From: Pycnopodia helianthoides
Taxonomy: Eukaryota; Echinodermata; Asteroidea; Forcipulatida; Asteriidae
Assembly (NCBI GenBank): GCA_032158295.1
Contig: CM063250.1
Coordinates: 4,575,001 to 4,639,000, forward strand
Direction: 5' to 3'
DNA: 64,000 nucleotides
In this document: positions 37,801 to 48,480 of the stretch, one piece after another
Layout: each line of letters starts with the position of its first letter
Numbering within the stretch: position 1 is the stretch's first letter
Position numbers and translations under genes: made by a program
Notes under the pieces: generated by a model
What the model was told of the DNA's origin: nothing
Database searches by the model: none
What the model saw: only the letters and a program-made list of their open reading frames with translations

Positions 37801-40465
37801 TTAAAGAAGGAGAGGGTTTAGATCATTAATTTTACTGGAGCAACTGATTAAAATCTATAATGCAAAGATAATTTTTTTATAGATATATAGCTTCATTTCT
37901 CCACCCAAGGAAGTGTTTGTTTGGCTTGTAAATTGAAACTTTTTTCGTAATCGATCTATTTTTTCAGGCATGCATATTCTGATAAAAAAAAACGCTGTCC
38001 ATTAATGAAAGTATTTAATGAACTACCCAACCCCCTAGGTCGCGACGATACGATTTTCAACCGTAGCAGACACAAGGAACAACATGGTGTACTGGTGGAC
38101 CACCGGGGACAAGTTCTCGCTGGACGACGCCCATCAGATGCCCCTCGGCAATCTCTTCGATCTACTCTTCAACTTTGCTCGGCGGGTGAATAGGATGCTG
38201 CTCGATGACAGCGAGTATGCCCTATTGTCAGCCATCGTCATCATGTCACCAGGTAAAAAGGGTTTGCTAACAAATTTCTTCGTCTTTGCAAAACTTATAC
38301 AACGTGCTCGGATGTTGCAGTCGATGCACGGCGGTAGGATTAATCTTTTCATGACGATGAGCGACGAATATTTAGTAAAAATACAGTACAAGTGAATACA
38401 TAAAACACATTCTATAGTTTGAAGTAATAAACCACGAGGGAAACTGACTGGGCAAATTTTTTTAGATAATTTTTGGTTGAACGAAGATAAATTGACTAGA
38501 ATGGGACTACTTGAACATGCGATCTCCAGATTAATATGCCGGAGCTCTACCAATGTTCTAGATTGCTCACTTGGTAGAACTTTGGTATGTTAAACCAGAG
38601 GACGCTTGTTCAAGTCCCTCTCTTGTCAATTTTTCTGAGTCGACCCAAAACTACTTTGAAACAGTTAAATACAATGCACAAGATTGAAGACCCACCCTGT
38701 GTGCCACCAGTCCAAACCCAAGCAAAAACCTGAGAGCAGAGCAATCCGTCTTTGTCACCTTTTCTACCCACTTTTATACCTAACCACGGACGTCTGCAAA
38801 AAGCAGAAAGTAACATTATACCCCCCTTGCATTGATAGAGACTTCATATCTATGTCTTGACTTGCGGAAGGCCATCCCATTTAAACTAATTTGAGCAATT
38901 ATTCAGCAGTAAAAAGCAATGTGCTGATTTAAACATCAGTTGACAAGCACTCTCAGAGTTAGGTCAACTCATGGGGAAGTGGTCAAATGACCTTTTCCCT
39001 GGGATTTTTCAAACATTGAGCAAATGTGGGCTTCACCTACAATTAAAGAGTGCCTTGAACAGTGACAGAGAGCTATGCACTCGTTGTGGCAAATCATGTT
39101 CAGAATCACGCAGATCAATTTCCACATCTGTGTCAAGTCCAATTTATTGACGAATGAAATGGTAGCCAATCAGGTTCTTTGTGCGGTTTCTCGTCTAATT
39201 GTGGGGAAGTAAAACAGCTCACCAGTTTGCAGAGTTCACTGGCTCCCCACGGTATTGAGTCATAAACCCTCTCATACTGATGGCTACCCGGTACCCAGCT
39301 TAACCACAGAAATGAATTTCTCAACCCTCGGTTAATAAAAAGCGATCTTTGAACTTGAACGTCAATAAGTTTTGAGACACAACTGGTACCTTGGTGTTTT
39401 TGTTTTTATATCTATCAAAATATACTGGAATTCATTGTAGTGTTTTAAATATAAGAGTCAAGGTTGGTGAACTTACACAAACAATGATCATTTTATAGTC
39501 CACACATAGCCGGAGTTGGATTTTGTTTTATGGCTCTGTGAGTTAAATCTTGCGGCCAAATATAAACAAACTTTCTGCCTTTTCGGGGCATAACAGAAAT
39601 ATGTCTCCCATAATCTACCCTGATGTAAAGCAGATGCTGCCAAACTTGTTTCCGTAGTGAGAGGCCAGCTTGATTTCTGTAAACAGAACCTTCAGTGGGT
39701 TTAAGAAACATTGTTTAAACGACAAACGAGATTGCGATAATTCTTCGAGGGGTGTCTATTTTGATTTGGTAGGTGGAGAGCAAACACTGTCAGAAAGGGA
39801 GAGACAAAAATGTCAAGATGGTTTATTTTGCACTTTATTTGCTGAAGTGAAAACATGGATCATGAGTGATTTCTCAGGATTTGTCCTGATTTCAGGATTT
39901 TCTCAAAGTTTCCTTGAGCCTTCCAATTTTCTTGAAAGAAGTAAAGCAAGAACCAAAGGGAGAAAGAGATAATTTACATTGTGTCCAAACCTGTAGTTTT
40001 GTATTTCTGGCGATGCACAGAGTCCTTAAACCTCCTGAATTGTAACATCTTGGAGGTTCTGGGTCTAGAATAAGGGGGAACCCAGGCCTGAAAAAACCTT
40101 TTTTTCCAGGAATTTTCACATCCGTCCAAACTCATCCTGATCATTTGATAATTTCTGTTGTGAGGAGTTTCATCAATGAAAGGTTTTTTAACTTGTCTAA
40201 TGTCGTTATTATCAGATCGACCCGGACTGAAGAACCGAGAGAGAGTGAAGCAGCTACAGTTGGAACTTCTCCACGCTCTTCATTTCGAAGTGTCTCAGAA
40301 TCATCCGGGCGAGCACGGACTCTTCGCCCGACTCCTGACCACCATCCCAAGCTGCGAGAGATCGGCCCGGAACACATCAGGCGCCTGATGGAACTCAAGA
40401 TAAAGTCACCGGGGTTCCAGTTCCCGGCGCTGCACGCAGAAGTATTTGATCTCAACGCCTCGTAG
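24810..40465 (+). CDS. NR1-type nuclear receptor, 3' part of gene (six exons)
   Basis: The product is a DNA-binding, probably ligand-regulated transcription factor of the nucleus. The spliced reading gives a two-finger DNA-binding domain with P-box CEGCKG and a D-box of five residues (CSNNGQC). A C-terminal extension ([17 protein letters not shown]) follows, then a hinge of about 500 residues rich in Ser, Pro and Gln, and then a ligand-binding domain. That domain carries the family signature around [20 protein letters not shown] and an MSPDRPGL turn before helix 9, as in E75/Rev-erb/ROR relatives. It ends [14 protein letters not shown], compatible with an AF-2 helix. Exon joins: 24810-24898, 34393-34534, 35128-36952, 37471-37719, 38039-38252 and 40216-40465. 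Splice phases agree except that the third and last exons are each one base short. The exact NR1 subgroup is unresolved. The start codon is not in the recognised part. Confidence 0.9.
25655..26962. mobile_element. 1.3 kb foldback DNA element
   Basis: The outer segments are long inverted repeats of roughly 170 bp. Left-arm words (AAGTGCTGCACGCC, GATGCTGGCAGCGCAAGGTT, TTTCCCTGACAGG) appear in inverse order and orientation in the right arm (CCTGTCAGGGAAA, AACCTTGCGCTGCCAGCATC, GGCGTGCATCACTTGC). The left arm also carries a tandem duplication of about 28 bp containing CACGCCGGGGCC. The interior of about 1 kb has no open frame resembling a transposase. Confidence 0.75.
30245..30298. repeat. (CT)n microsatellite
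   Basis: About 27 uninterrupted CT units follow a short GT run and a C-rich bridge. On the other strand this creates spurious Arg-Glu open frames. Confidence 0.95.
31793..32060. repeat. Interspersed repeat R copy 2
   Basis: It matches 16252-16490 and 39861-40142 over most of its length (words such as CCTGATTTCAGG, GATGCACAGAGTC, AACATCTGGGAGG). It has no inverted ends that I can see and no coding frame. The class is unknown. Confidence 0.65.
34100..34275. repeat. Short tandem repeat, about 50 bp unit, 3.5 copies
   Basis: The word CTTGCTATCTGCA recurs at about 34110, 34158, 34207 and 34260, each time except the last followed by GTATAT..AAGAAACA.ATTCTGACG. The array ends about 120 bp before the second zinc-finger exon and repeats a CTGCAG word that looks like a splice acceptor. 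Confidence 0.8.
34393..34534 (+). CDS. Receptor exon: second zinc finger
   Basis: The acceptor GTCCAG precedes 34393 and the donor GTGAGT follows 34534. It reads [19 protein letters not shown], then [20 protein letters not shown] and LAVGMSKE. The four cysteines of finger two are C-x5-C-x9-C-x2-C. The final base is the first base of a glycine codon completed in the next exon. Confidence 0.93.
34611..34858. repeat. (CAAT)n microsatellite
   Basis: About 60 CAAT units with a few one-base or two-base interruptions (CAGT, TCATCA, AACA) fill nearly half of the 593 bp intron between the second zinc-finger exon and the hinge exon. Such an array is expected to vary in length between individuals. Confidence 0.95.
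35128..36952 (+). CDS. Receptor exon: C-terminal extension, long hinge and first ligand-binding helices
   Basis: The acceptor CATCCAG precedes 35128 and the donor GTAAGT follows 36952. The exon starts by completing [17 protein letters not shown], the extension that contacts DNA beside the half-site. A long low-complexity hinge follows, rich in Ser, Pro, Gln, Met and His, with one hydrophobic island ([20 protein letters not shown]). Three psi-K-x-E sumoylation-type motifs are visible: IKQE near 35435, LKAE at 36441 and IKEE at 36692. The last 90 residues (from EALQVF through [16 protein letters not shown]) look like helix 1 of the ligand-binding domain. The open frame of the 5' part closes at 36692. 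The frame continuing into the domain is shifted by one base, with the change near the CCC at 36533-36535. Confidence 0.88.
36953..37470 (+). other. Intron (518 bp)
   Basis: It begins GTAAGT and ends in a pyrimidine-rich tract with CTCCAG. No repeat or other feature is seen. Confidence 0.85.
37471..37719 (+). CDS. Receptor exon: ligand-binding domain helices 3 to 5
   Basis: It has phase 0 at both ends and 83 codons. It opens [18 protein letters not shown], an insert with two cysteines, and then gives the canonical helix 3-5 signature: [18 protein letters not shown] followed by [15 protein letters not shown]. The lysine at the end of helix 3 (FSK) and the acidic and hydrophobic residues of helix 4 are the coactivator groove positions of this family. 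The donor is GTACAT after 37719. Confidence 0.93.
37720..38038 (+). other. Intron (319 bp)
   Basis: It begins GTACAT and ends CCCCCTAG. It is AT-rich and contains nothing else recognisable. Confidence 0.85.
38039..38252 (+). CDS. Receptor exon: ligand-binding domain helices 5 to 8
   Basis: It reads [20 protein letters not shown], a beta-turn region, then [20 protein letters not shown] and [13 protein letters not shown]. This layout (arginine in helix 5, FNFARR in helix 7, [12 protein letters not shown] in helix 8) matches the E75/Rev-erb/ROR type. It ends with one base of a split Asp codon and the donor GTAAAA. Confidence 0.93.
38461..38645. mobile_element. Inverted-repeat element made of two facing tRNA-like halves
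   Basis: The left part read in reverse and the right part read forward both contain a tRNA-like string: TTGGTAGA(G/A)CT, then a stem with TATGTTAA/TATTAAT, then a B-box-like TTCAAGT. The outer ends are inverse copies (AAATTGAC / GTCAATTTTTCT). A related element lies at 63271-63536 and a fragment at 10869-10942. Confidence 0.6.
39861..40142. repeat. Interspersed repeat R copy 3
   Basis: It matches the copies at 16252 and 31793 in order and orientation, including CCTGATTTCAGG, TGAAAGAAGTAAAGCA and CCTGTAGTTTTGTATTTCTGG. It lies within the last intron of the receptor gene. Confidence 0.65.
40216..40465 (+). CDS. Receptor last exon: ligand-binding domain helices 9 to 12, with a one-base frame break
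   Basis: The acceptor TTATCAG precedes 40216. The first frame reads (D)[19 protein letters not shown] and on to [10 protein letters not shown]; helices 9-10 of NR1 receptors begin in this way after MSP. After the CCC at 40346-40348 the conserved frame continues one base over: [20 protein letters not shown], then [14 protein letters not shown] and TAG at 40463-40465. The LHAEVF motif fits the AF-2 pattern with its glutamate. One missing C would explain the break. If the break is real, the protein ends at a TGA near 40388 and lacks AF-2. Confidence 0.88.
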
Positions 40466-42590
40466 TACAACGCTATGAATACCTCGTCTGCGTCAGGTTG
40501 TACTATAGCCATATCATCCCCCCAAAAAGTATTTTTTGTAAGATCCCCTGAATGCACCTTAACCCCCCCCCTAATGGACTCATCCAACATGGTTGTTGTT
40601 GTATAGGCCATGTTTGTAAACAACTCATCTTGATTAACCTGGGTTGTCAATTATCAAATTATGAATTAATAATAATAAATAGATTCTACATTTCTTATAA
40701 CTTCTTAGGAGTAGAAGAGTTTGAGCGATCGAAGGGTAGGTCACAATCCTTTTAAAGAAAATGTATGGGACTGGCGTCCACCTTGTCCAGTTTGGTTGAA
40801 GGGAATATTATAGGTTTTTCTAATGGGGTGGATCTCCTTTTCTATGAACATCATTTAGTGGGAGGCGCTTCTCCCTTTTTTAAAAACCCTTGCCGAATGC
40901 ACTTTGAATCTTTGGAAAATTTATTGCACTTCTATATTTATACCGTGTCGATCACACTCTAAATAGATATGAATCCTGAAATACTTTTTGCTGGAATAAA
41001 GTGTGGAGAGGCCGTACCCCCTGGAGGCAGTTTGTTGCCCTGAGGGCACTCGACTTGTTGGGGAAAACATTTACGTAAATGACTCCGGAAAAAAATAATA
41101 ACTTTTAGGTTATGCGAAAGAAAAAAACATACACGGAAATGTACAATTGTTATATTGTATCATCTCACTTATGAAACATCTAGAACTTCATGAAATATTG
41201 TTTTATAAATTCATTCTGAAATGATATTTTTTCCCTTGAGGTCGTTCCTTCAATCAGACATTAGAAGTCATCAAATTGATATCATTTCCTGCAGTTACAC
41301 AAACCCTTGTTTGTGTCCACACAACACGTTTAACTATTTAGAATATTTACAAAATGTCCAGATACTCTTTGGTCTTTGGCTCGGTACTCTTGGCTGTAAG
41401 ACTTCACAGTTTCTTCAAAAGGTTCTTCTGGGGAAAATGACCTGTTCTTTTGAAAAGTTTATGGCCAATTGATAGAATATTTTTTGAATGAATATCTGCA
41501 CTGCTCAGTGAAAAGGGGAAAAAAAAAAATGGACAAGTGGATGGATTGAATTTGTAACTTTCAATGGGATCTGACGTTGAAATATCACGTTTAATGAAAG
41601 AATGAATCCAGAGTTTGTGAGGGAGAAGAAGTCAAAGTTTGTAATATTTTGTTTTAAGGTGATATTTGTATTAAGTGCTGCAAAAATGCTGCCACTCAAA
41701 ACTCAATTCAAGAAATAAAGTTAGAATGTTTAAAAACTAGGATTATGTGAAGTAATTTGTTTCTTCTTCGTTTCTTCTTAAAAGGAAAATATTTAGATAT
41801 GAAGAAGTTTTTTGCAACAGAAACAATCCTTGTGGTTCGTTTTTCTTAACAGTGAAATAATTCTTCGATTAAAATTTTGGGCAGTGGTTGAATTGTAAAT
41901 AAGCAAAAATCATGTTCATTTTCTACATTTTTAAATATGTATTTGCAAGGTGTGTAATCTTGCTAGTATTTTTTTTTGGTTTTTGATTTATCATGAAAAA
42001 GGGTAGGACTCTCCAAGCAGATTTTCTTTCCTATTTGTTGAAATTGTTTTAATAAAAAATAAAAAAATAAGAAGATTTATTCTAAAGATGTACAAGATTT
42101 TCTTGCCGAAATATAAATTGAAATTTGTGAAGAGACCAGCTTGGGAAATTGAGAAAGGCAACTGGTTCATGTTTCATAGAAACTTGAAATTGCAGTGAAA
42201 TTGAAACCATGTTCTTCACTTAATGTTCCCTTCGGATAAGAAGTGTTTTGTGTTTACGCGGGTTTTGCTCATCTCAAGTTGATCATTTCACAATCTGAGC
42301 TCGCTTTACCCCTCCACCGTGATCCAAGTCTAAGAGAAGCTGAGAAAGATTGATGAAGATCTGTGGGCAAGAAATAGTTTGAATGTAAAACTGAAATCAG
42401 ATGCTTAGTTTTGAAAAGGTCGTGACATGAAATTCAGTAGCAATTTTTTGAAACTGGCTCATCGTTGAAGATGTCATTTTTTTTTTTTCTCTCTTTTTTT
42501 TTCTTCTTCTGTTTCTTTTTTTTTAATTATTATTATCATTATTATTAATTAGTGAAAATAAACTTGTGAATAAATAACTGAAATAAAGAG
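40466..42590 (+). other. Probable 3' untranslated region of the receptor gene
   Basis: AT-rich sequence follows the stop codon. AATAAA signals occur at 41714-41719 and as a cluster at 42557-42562, 42569-42574 and 42582-42587, so the longest transcript probably ends just after 42600. A Pumilio-type TGTAAATA word occurs near 41895. The end point is inferred from signals only. Confidence 0.5.
42557..42587 (+). terminator. Cluster of three polyadenylation signals
   Basis: Three AATAAA hexamers lie within 31 bases about 2.1 kb downstream of the receptor stop codon, on the same strand. They are the strongest candidate for the 3' end of that gene. Confidence 0.45.
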
Positions 42591-43167
42591 AAAACCTCAA
42601 TTAAATATGCAGAAATAATGCATTGTGTTACCCGTTAATGTAATTGTAATATCAAATTAGAATTAGTATGTTGTGAAGATGATAGAAACATTTTGTATAG
42701 AAAAAAACAACAAAAAATTATGTCCGAAGGACTCCCAATTGTAAAGTATTTGCCAAACATTTGAAGGAGAAAAAGGTATAAGATATATTTACATACAGTA
42801 CCAGTATGTCTTGGTCAGTTTTTGTCTCTTTTTTTTATTTTTTATTTTTTTATTATTATTTATTTGCTCTTCTTCCCTCTCTTTCTTTTGGTCCAAATGC
42901 ATGCTGGAACTAGCTATGTAGCCTTAGGGTTACAATGTTCACTGTAGTGAGGTGTTACCACGGTAATCTTTTTTTCATGAGATAACTGCTGGAATACTTG
43001 ATATATAGCCTCCATTATTATTATTATTATTATTTTGTTTTTTTGTGTGTATTGTGGGTACGTGTATCATACCATTATGTACAATGGCACTTGTGTATAT
43101 AGACTTGTTATCACTGTCATAGCATACAATGCTCTGATTGGTCAATTTAAATGACACTGCAACCTTT

Positions 43168-43168
43168 T

Positions 43169-43209
<41 letters not shown>

Positions 43210-43210
43210 C
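43168..43210. repeat. (TA)n microsatellite
   Basis: About 21 TA units with one interrupting AA; an (ATT)n run lies just upstream at 43013-43034. Confidence 0.9.
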
Positions 43211-44373
43211 TTGTCCTCGGTCATTAGTCTAGCGTTGTGGAAATTAAACAAATGACGATCTTTAGTAGGGGACATAATCACTTTAGAGTTTGGTATACAG
43301 AATGCAGCTGAAGACATACCATAGCAACAAAGGGTCGTAGGTCAAAGTTCATGTATTGAACAACCTCTATCACTAACGGAGTAATAATGAATTACTAGCA
43401 CAATTCTCTGGACTGTTGTCAAGTAGATCGATGTATGTTAAGGATATTGAATATCCGGTTACTGAAATTTTTAAGATTAATACTGTTATATTTTAAGTAA
43501 TTATTTAGTGTAATTTTGTTTTTATTTTTTAGAAAAATTGAAGCTTGTACAATTTTTATGTTGGTATTTTGTTGACTGTACCCAATGGCTAGGAGACCAT
43601 AGAATGTTGTTTCATATTTTATCTTGTACAGACGAGACGTTCTCATCAACAAATTGTTTAGTTACCACTCTCGCTCATCACTTGCAGAATTAACGCCCAA
43701 CAAATTCTACCGAACATGAATTGGAAGTTGGTGTCTCAGTGAGTTTTCTGCCAAACCTCCTAAAACACAACCCAATCCCCTTCCCACACCACTAAACATA
43801 ACAAACCCCCCCCCCAAAAATAAATGCAAGAAACGGCAAAGTCTGAACTTTTTACCCAAGGGTGCCTATTCCATCTGATTCAGGGAGCGTCTCAAAAGTC
43901 GGGCATGTTCTAGGCGGGAGAAAAAAAAACGTTCCCGTAGGCATTCCCTCGCAATCCAGTGGACTGCCAGAATGATCTTCTGGTCTGCGACATTGTGCCA
44001 AACTACAGTAACATTTCCATAACAAGAGAATATGCGTGTTGGCATTTTTGAAAAATGGAACGTTCCGGCGGTCGGATGGACTGGTCCATGTACCCCCACT
44101 GGAATACTTCATCGATCCAATTTGAACGTTCCATCTATTTGCGACTCTTCCTTAGAATAGCTCCTGCTGTATTTCTTGAAAAGAAAATATAATTGTGAGC
44201 ATTCTTGAGCGAAAGTTTTCAATCCTGAATATAGATGGTGTTTGTGATAACGGATTGATGTTTACCATGAGTAATAAGTAAATAAGGCTCAGTGAAAAAA
44301 AACAGTTAAACAATGAGTGACTGACAAACCCTAAACTTCAACCCTGGCACCCTCAACTAAGCAGCTCACACCA

Positions 44374-44573
44374 GGGCCCAATTACATAGAACTGCTTCAG
44401 CACAAAAAGATGCTGAGCACAACCAAAATTATGCTAAACAGAATAAAGTGGTTACCAGCCAAATTACCCTGTCATTATGTACCACTTGTGTCTGGTATCC
44501 TGTGCATTTCTGCTCAGCAGAACATTGTAAGCAATGTTTTCTGGTGAAGCAGCTCTATGATTTAAGACCCTGG
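44374..44573. mobile_element. MITE, GGGCCCAATTTCATGG family, copy 3
   Basis: It starts GGGCCCAATTACATAGAACT and ends with the rough inverse (GAAGCAGCTCTATGATTTAAGACCCTGG). The interior has the GCTCAGCA/GCTGAGCA-type words seen in copy 1. Confidence 0.6.
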
Positions 44574-46338
44574 ATCTAAGATTAAAGTTTCTTTCTCTTT
44601 CATTTTTTTTTGACAGTGTTTTTCATTCATTTTATTTATTATTATTCTTGTCACTATTATTTTTGTAAAGAATCATCTTAAGTTTAGGAAGCCTGACCTT
44701 TCACATGGTAAACCTTAAAAGTCATTTCAATTCTTGAACCTTTTTGCAAGATATTTTTATATAAAAAAAAGAAAGAAAACCAATCATTGACAGAGTTAAG
44801 ACACAGTATTATTTTGTGACACCTAGAGTTTGTTCATGATTACAAAAATATCCCCCCTACACATCACACTCTCCATCACAGTTAGACTGTTTACGCTCAG
44901 TGCAATGAAAACATCCGGAACAAAGAAAGAAAGAAATGGTTGGTGTCGAAACACTAGACAAGGGTTAAATATAAATGCATGATTTAAAAAGAAGAAAAAA
45001 AGTCGACCAATATTGAGGACATGTTGACATGTTCGGAATTGGAGTTTGGAAACCACGAGAAGTACTCTACCCTTTTCAATAATTACCAGATGCAATTTTA
45101 TTTATTTTTTTTTTTTTGCACGCTTTGATATTTTCTCCTACACTTTACCTCAAGGCAGAGCTTGTTTTCTTTGGGTTTTGGGGGTGTGTTTTTTTTTTCA
45201 GCGAAGGCGAAAGTTACATTATAGACACAGTTGCATTGTTGCAGGTGAACTTTGGATGAACTTGTCACCAATTCAATTTTAAAGAATGATTAAGAATACA
45301 AACTTAAAACAAATCTAGCCATCATATCGTGACTTGACTTGAATATTATAGAGGGTTTAATGGAAGGGAAAGCAAGTTTTGGGCGGTAATAATTGATTAA
45401 TCGGGCTATATTGTACATATATTGAACCTTCTTACTCCTGGGGTAAAACAATTGAGTATCAGCCATGTACATAGATTTTGTGTTAATCGAAAAAAAAAAG
45501 ACCTGTTTTTAAGATGGAAGTTTTCTATTTAAAAAAAAAAAAATGCACCAAGTGTATACATAACCATGTCAATACCATAACAGTAGGTTGTAGCAAATTG
45601 TTACATTAAGTTTGTGTAACTGTACAGTTATTAATAATGAATTGATCTTATTATGTATTGAGTTAATGATAATTAAGCTGTGTTAATTAGTCACTGTTTT
45701 CAGTTGTAGACACAGACGAGATCGTCTCTTACTTGGGAGTCACACCAATTTTTGTGAATATTCATGTGGCAAGCAGCCAATCAGAAACAAAGAGTGTTGT
45801 TTCCGTGCATTGGTAGATTCCAAATTTGATAAAATGGCCGTCACTGCCGTGATTTCTGAAGTGTTTCAGGAATTCTTGTTCTCTGAGAATGTATCTTATG
45901 TGGGATGAGGTTCAGATTGGTGGTATTTGCATGCAAGTACCACGGTAAAACATTTTTGAATAATTAATAACTGCCATAGTTGATAACTGTTTTCAGATCA
46001 GAAAATCAAAGGACATTGCTCTGACTGCAGAGTCGGGGTCCCCAGATCATTTTGTCGGGCATTTTTTTCTCTCCTCATATTTCAACATATGGGATAAAAG
46101 TGAGGCTGAGGGGAGAAATAGGCTGGTTCCTGTTTATGTTGGGATTGGTAGTACTATAATCATACAAGCATACAGGGTGCCAAACCAAGATTGGTGCGTG
46201 ATGAGTCAATCTAAGGAAGCAGAGATCTGTGTCATGTACTCGTCCATGACATGTTTCCAGTTGTTGAGTTTGATGAAAGCAAAACAAAATTGTTCCTGAA
46301 TAACAGGCACGGATTTGTACAACATTAAAGATGCTTCA

Positions 46339-46524
46339 AGGCCTGATTTCACAAAGCTGTTAAACACAAATTGCTTAGCGCAGACAAATCTTGCGGAGAT
46401 TGGGGTTACCAGCCGAAATACCATGCAATTTACACTGCTCTTAACTGGTTCCCTGCACATTTTTTTTTTCTTGGCAAACAACTTTGAAGAGAGCAATGTT
46501 TTAAAACAGCTTTAACGAAATGGG
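46339..46524. mobile_element. Decayed MITE, related to the GGGCCCAATTTCATGG family
   Basis: The ends GGCCTGATTTCACAAAGCTG and CAGCTTTAACGAAATGGG are imperfect inverse copies. The middle contains GGTTACCAGCC, also found in the copy at 44374. It is more diverged than the other copies. Confidence 0.45.
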
Positions 46525-47754
46525 AAGCTGCAAAGCTGCTCGCTCTCGGATAACAACAACTGCATCATATGATTGACTGAATCGTCCTCAGCCACTTTGG
46601 CCCAGACACTGCCGTGTTATTCAGATCCATGTAATAATGAATAGGTAACTGATCAGCAAATGCCACATTTGTTGTGTAGAATATTCGCGCTTGTAACAAA
46701 ACCGATCAATCTGGGCATTGTTAGGACGGCCCTTTGTTTGGTATTAAGAATACCATGACGATACTGGTATTGACACACTTCACGACGCGCAGGGCACTTA
46801 CACGCGCCAATCCTGTCCACCATTTTGGGAGTCAAAGTTTGCGCGAAGGAATTGTCTCCCAAAAATGGCGGAAATGGTAGACGCGCATTGTGCGTTCCGC
46901 GTTGTGCAAGGGGTGAGTAGCCAGGACTGTCCAAATTGAGCAGAGTGTTATGCCTAGTGGATGCAGTGGTTAATGTTGAAGTATGGGTAAAAGGCAGCCG
47001 GTTCCCTCACTTTATGTACAGCCTTACAGTGACAAGATCGGGGAACCAGGGTGTGAAGTTTGCTGACTTGTACACAGAAAGATATTTTTTGTTCTGATCT
47101 TGAAAACAAGAAACCATTTGTAACTCGTTTTAAGTGTCGCTGCTCTCCATTGCATCCTGATTGGGTGTACACCCTAACCTCGATTGGGAGACTTCTCTCC
47201 CAATGGAGGTATAAATAGTCCCCATGTAGGACAACCTTGGGTGACAATGACATGATCTGCCCCCCCATTGAAACATTGCATACGTGATTCACGTAGGCAA
47301 GAATCAAACTTGTATTTGTTGAAAATGTAAAATCTGCCGGTTTGATTTTGGAGTTTTTTGTAGAGCTGCACCCGTACACATTCACTTGATCAACACGTCT
47401 AGCTGTAACTACATGATACATTAGTAACACAAGCATCCCATTATGTTAAAAGCTCATTGACGTAGTGATGTATGTATCATGAAGACATTGTACCAGGATG
47501 CTTGCCTTCTATGGCTGTTTGTGTGAATAAAAATCAAGAGCTGAGTCAATCATTTTCTCTGTTAAGACGAAAGTCGGTGTCTTTTTCTTTTACTTCAGTG
47601 GTAGTTGTGTTCAACCCTGGCCCATCCTAAACTCCACCTGCAGAGGCTTGTGCTGCAGAAACGGAATATTTGCATCATACAGAAAGCTATATAAAGATAT
47701 TTGATAAAAGGCTGACATAATGAGCACATAGAGGTTGAATTTGCCCTTGTTTTA

Positions 47755-48480
47755 ATCCCTAACCCCTATAGTGTACCCATAAAACCCAACCTTAAACCCT
47801 GAACACATCCAAGGTCTAACGCAAACGCTACTGACACTGATTACACAGGTATAGTGTACATTTAAATAATTTTGTATCAAAACCCTAGTCAAGCCCAAGC
47901 CCCCCGAACAGGCCCCAACACGAAACCCCACTTTATTACCAACCCTAAACCTAACCCTAACCCTAACCCTAAACCCAACCCTAACTCCAACCACAACCCT
48001 AACCCTAACCCCAACCCTAACTCCAACCACAACCCTAACCCTAACCCCAACCCCAAGCTAAACCTAACACAAAACCTTACCCCAACCCAATATAACCCCA
48101 CTGCCAACGTAACCCCAACCCAACCCTAACCCCAACCACAACCCTAACCCCAAACCCAACCTAAGCCTAACACAAAACCGTACCCCAATCCCAACAATAA
48201 CCCCACTGCCAACTTAACCCCAACCCCAAATAACCCCAACCTAACCTTAACCCAAACCTAACCCTAACTCTAACCCCATCATAACCCCAACCCTTACCCT
48301 AGCCCCATTCCAAACTATAACCCAACACAAACCAACATAACCCCAACCCCAAGTAACCCCAAATAACCCCAGCCCTAACCCAGACCCATCTCCTAACCCT
48401 AACCCCAACCCTAACCCCAACCCTAACCCAGACCAAAACTAACCCTAACCCCAACCTAATCCTAAAAACAACCCTCAACT
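47755..48480. repeat. Degenerate telomere-like (CCCTAA)n tract
   Basis: There is a core of perfect CCCTAA units at 47941-47972, surrounded by about 500 bp of related words (CCCCAA, CCAAACC, CTCCAACCACAA). CCCTAA is the complement of the animal telomere unit TTAGGG. It is internal to the window with genes on both sides, so it is an interstitial tract. Pro-Asn open frames across it are artefacts. Confidence 0.85.

Larger units (their letters stand above)
38253..40215 (+). other. Intron (1963 bp)
   Basis: It holds the tRNA-like foldback element 38461-38645 and repeat R copy 3, which ends about 75 bp before the last receptor exon. No further exon is seen. Confidence 0.8.

Noticed and set aside
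40141..40650. 169-codon minus-strand open frame over the last receptor exon
   Set aside because: It is the antisense shadow of a conserved ligand-binding exon that has a good acceptor and the right phase.
47200..47230. TATAAATA word next to a short hairpin, as a promoter
   Set aside because: No gene starts downstream on either strand, and such words are common in AT-rich DNA.
46954..47436. 160-codon open frame on the minus strand in the intergenic region
   Set aside because: No domain, signal or splice context is recognised; composition is like its surroundings; a single frame of this length is expected by chance in about 10 kb of intergenic DNA.
47752..48129. Pro-Asn and Gly-Val-Arg rich open frames on both strands
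   Set aside because: These are translations of the CCCTAA-like tract and not proteins.
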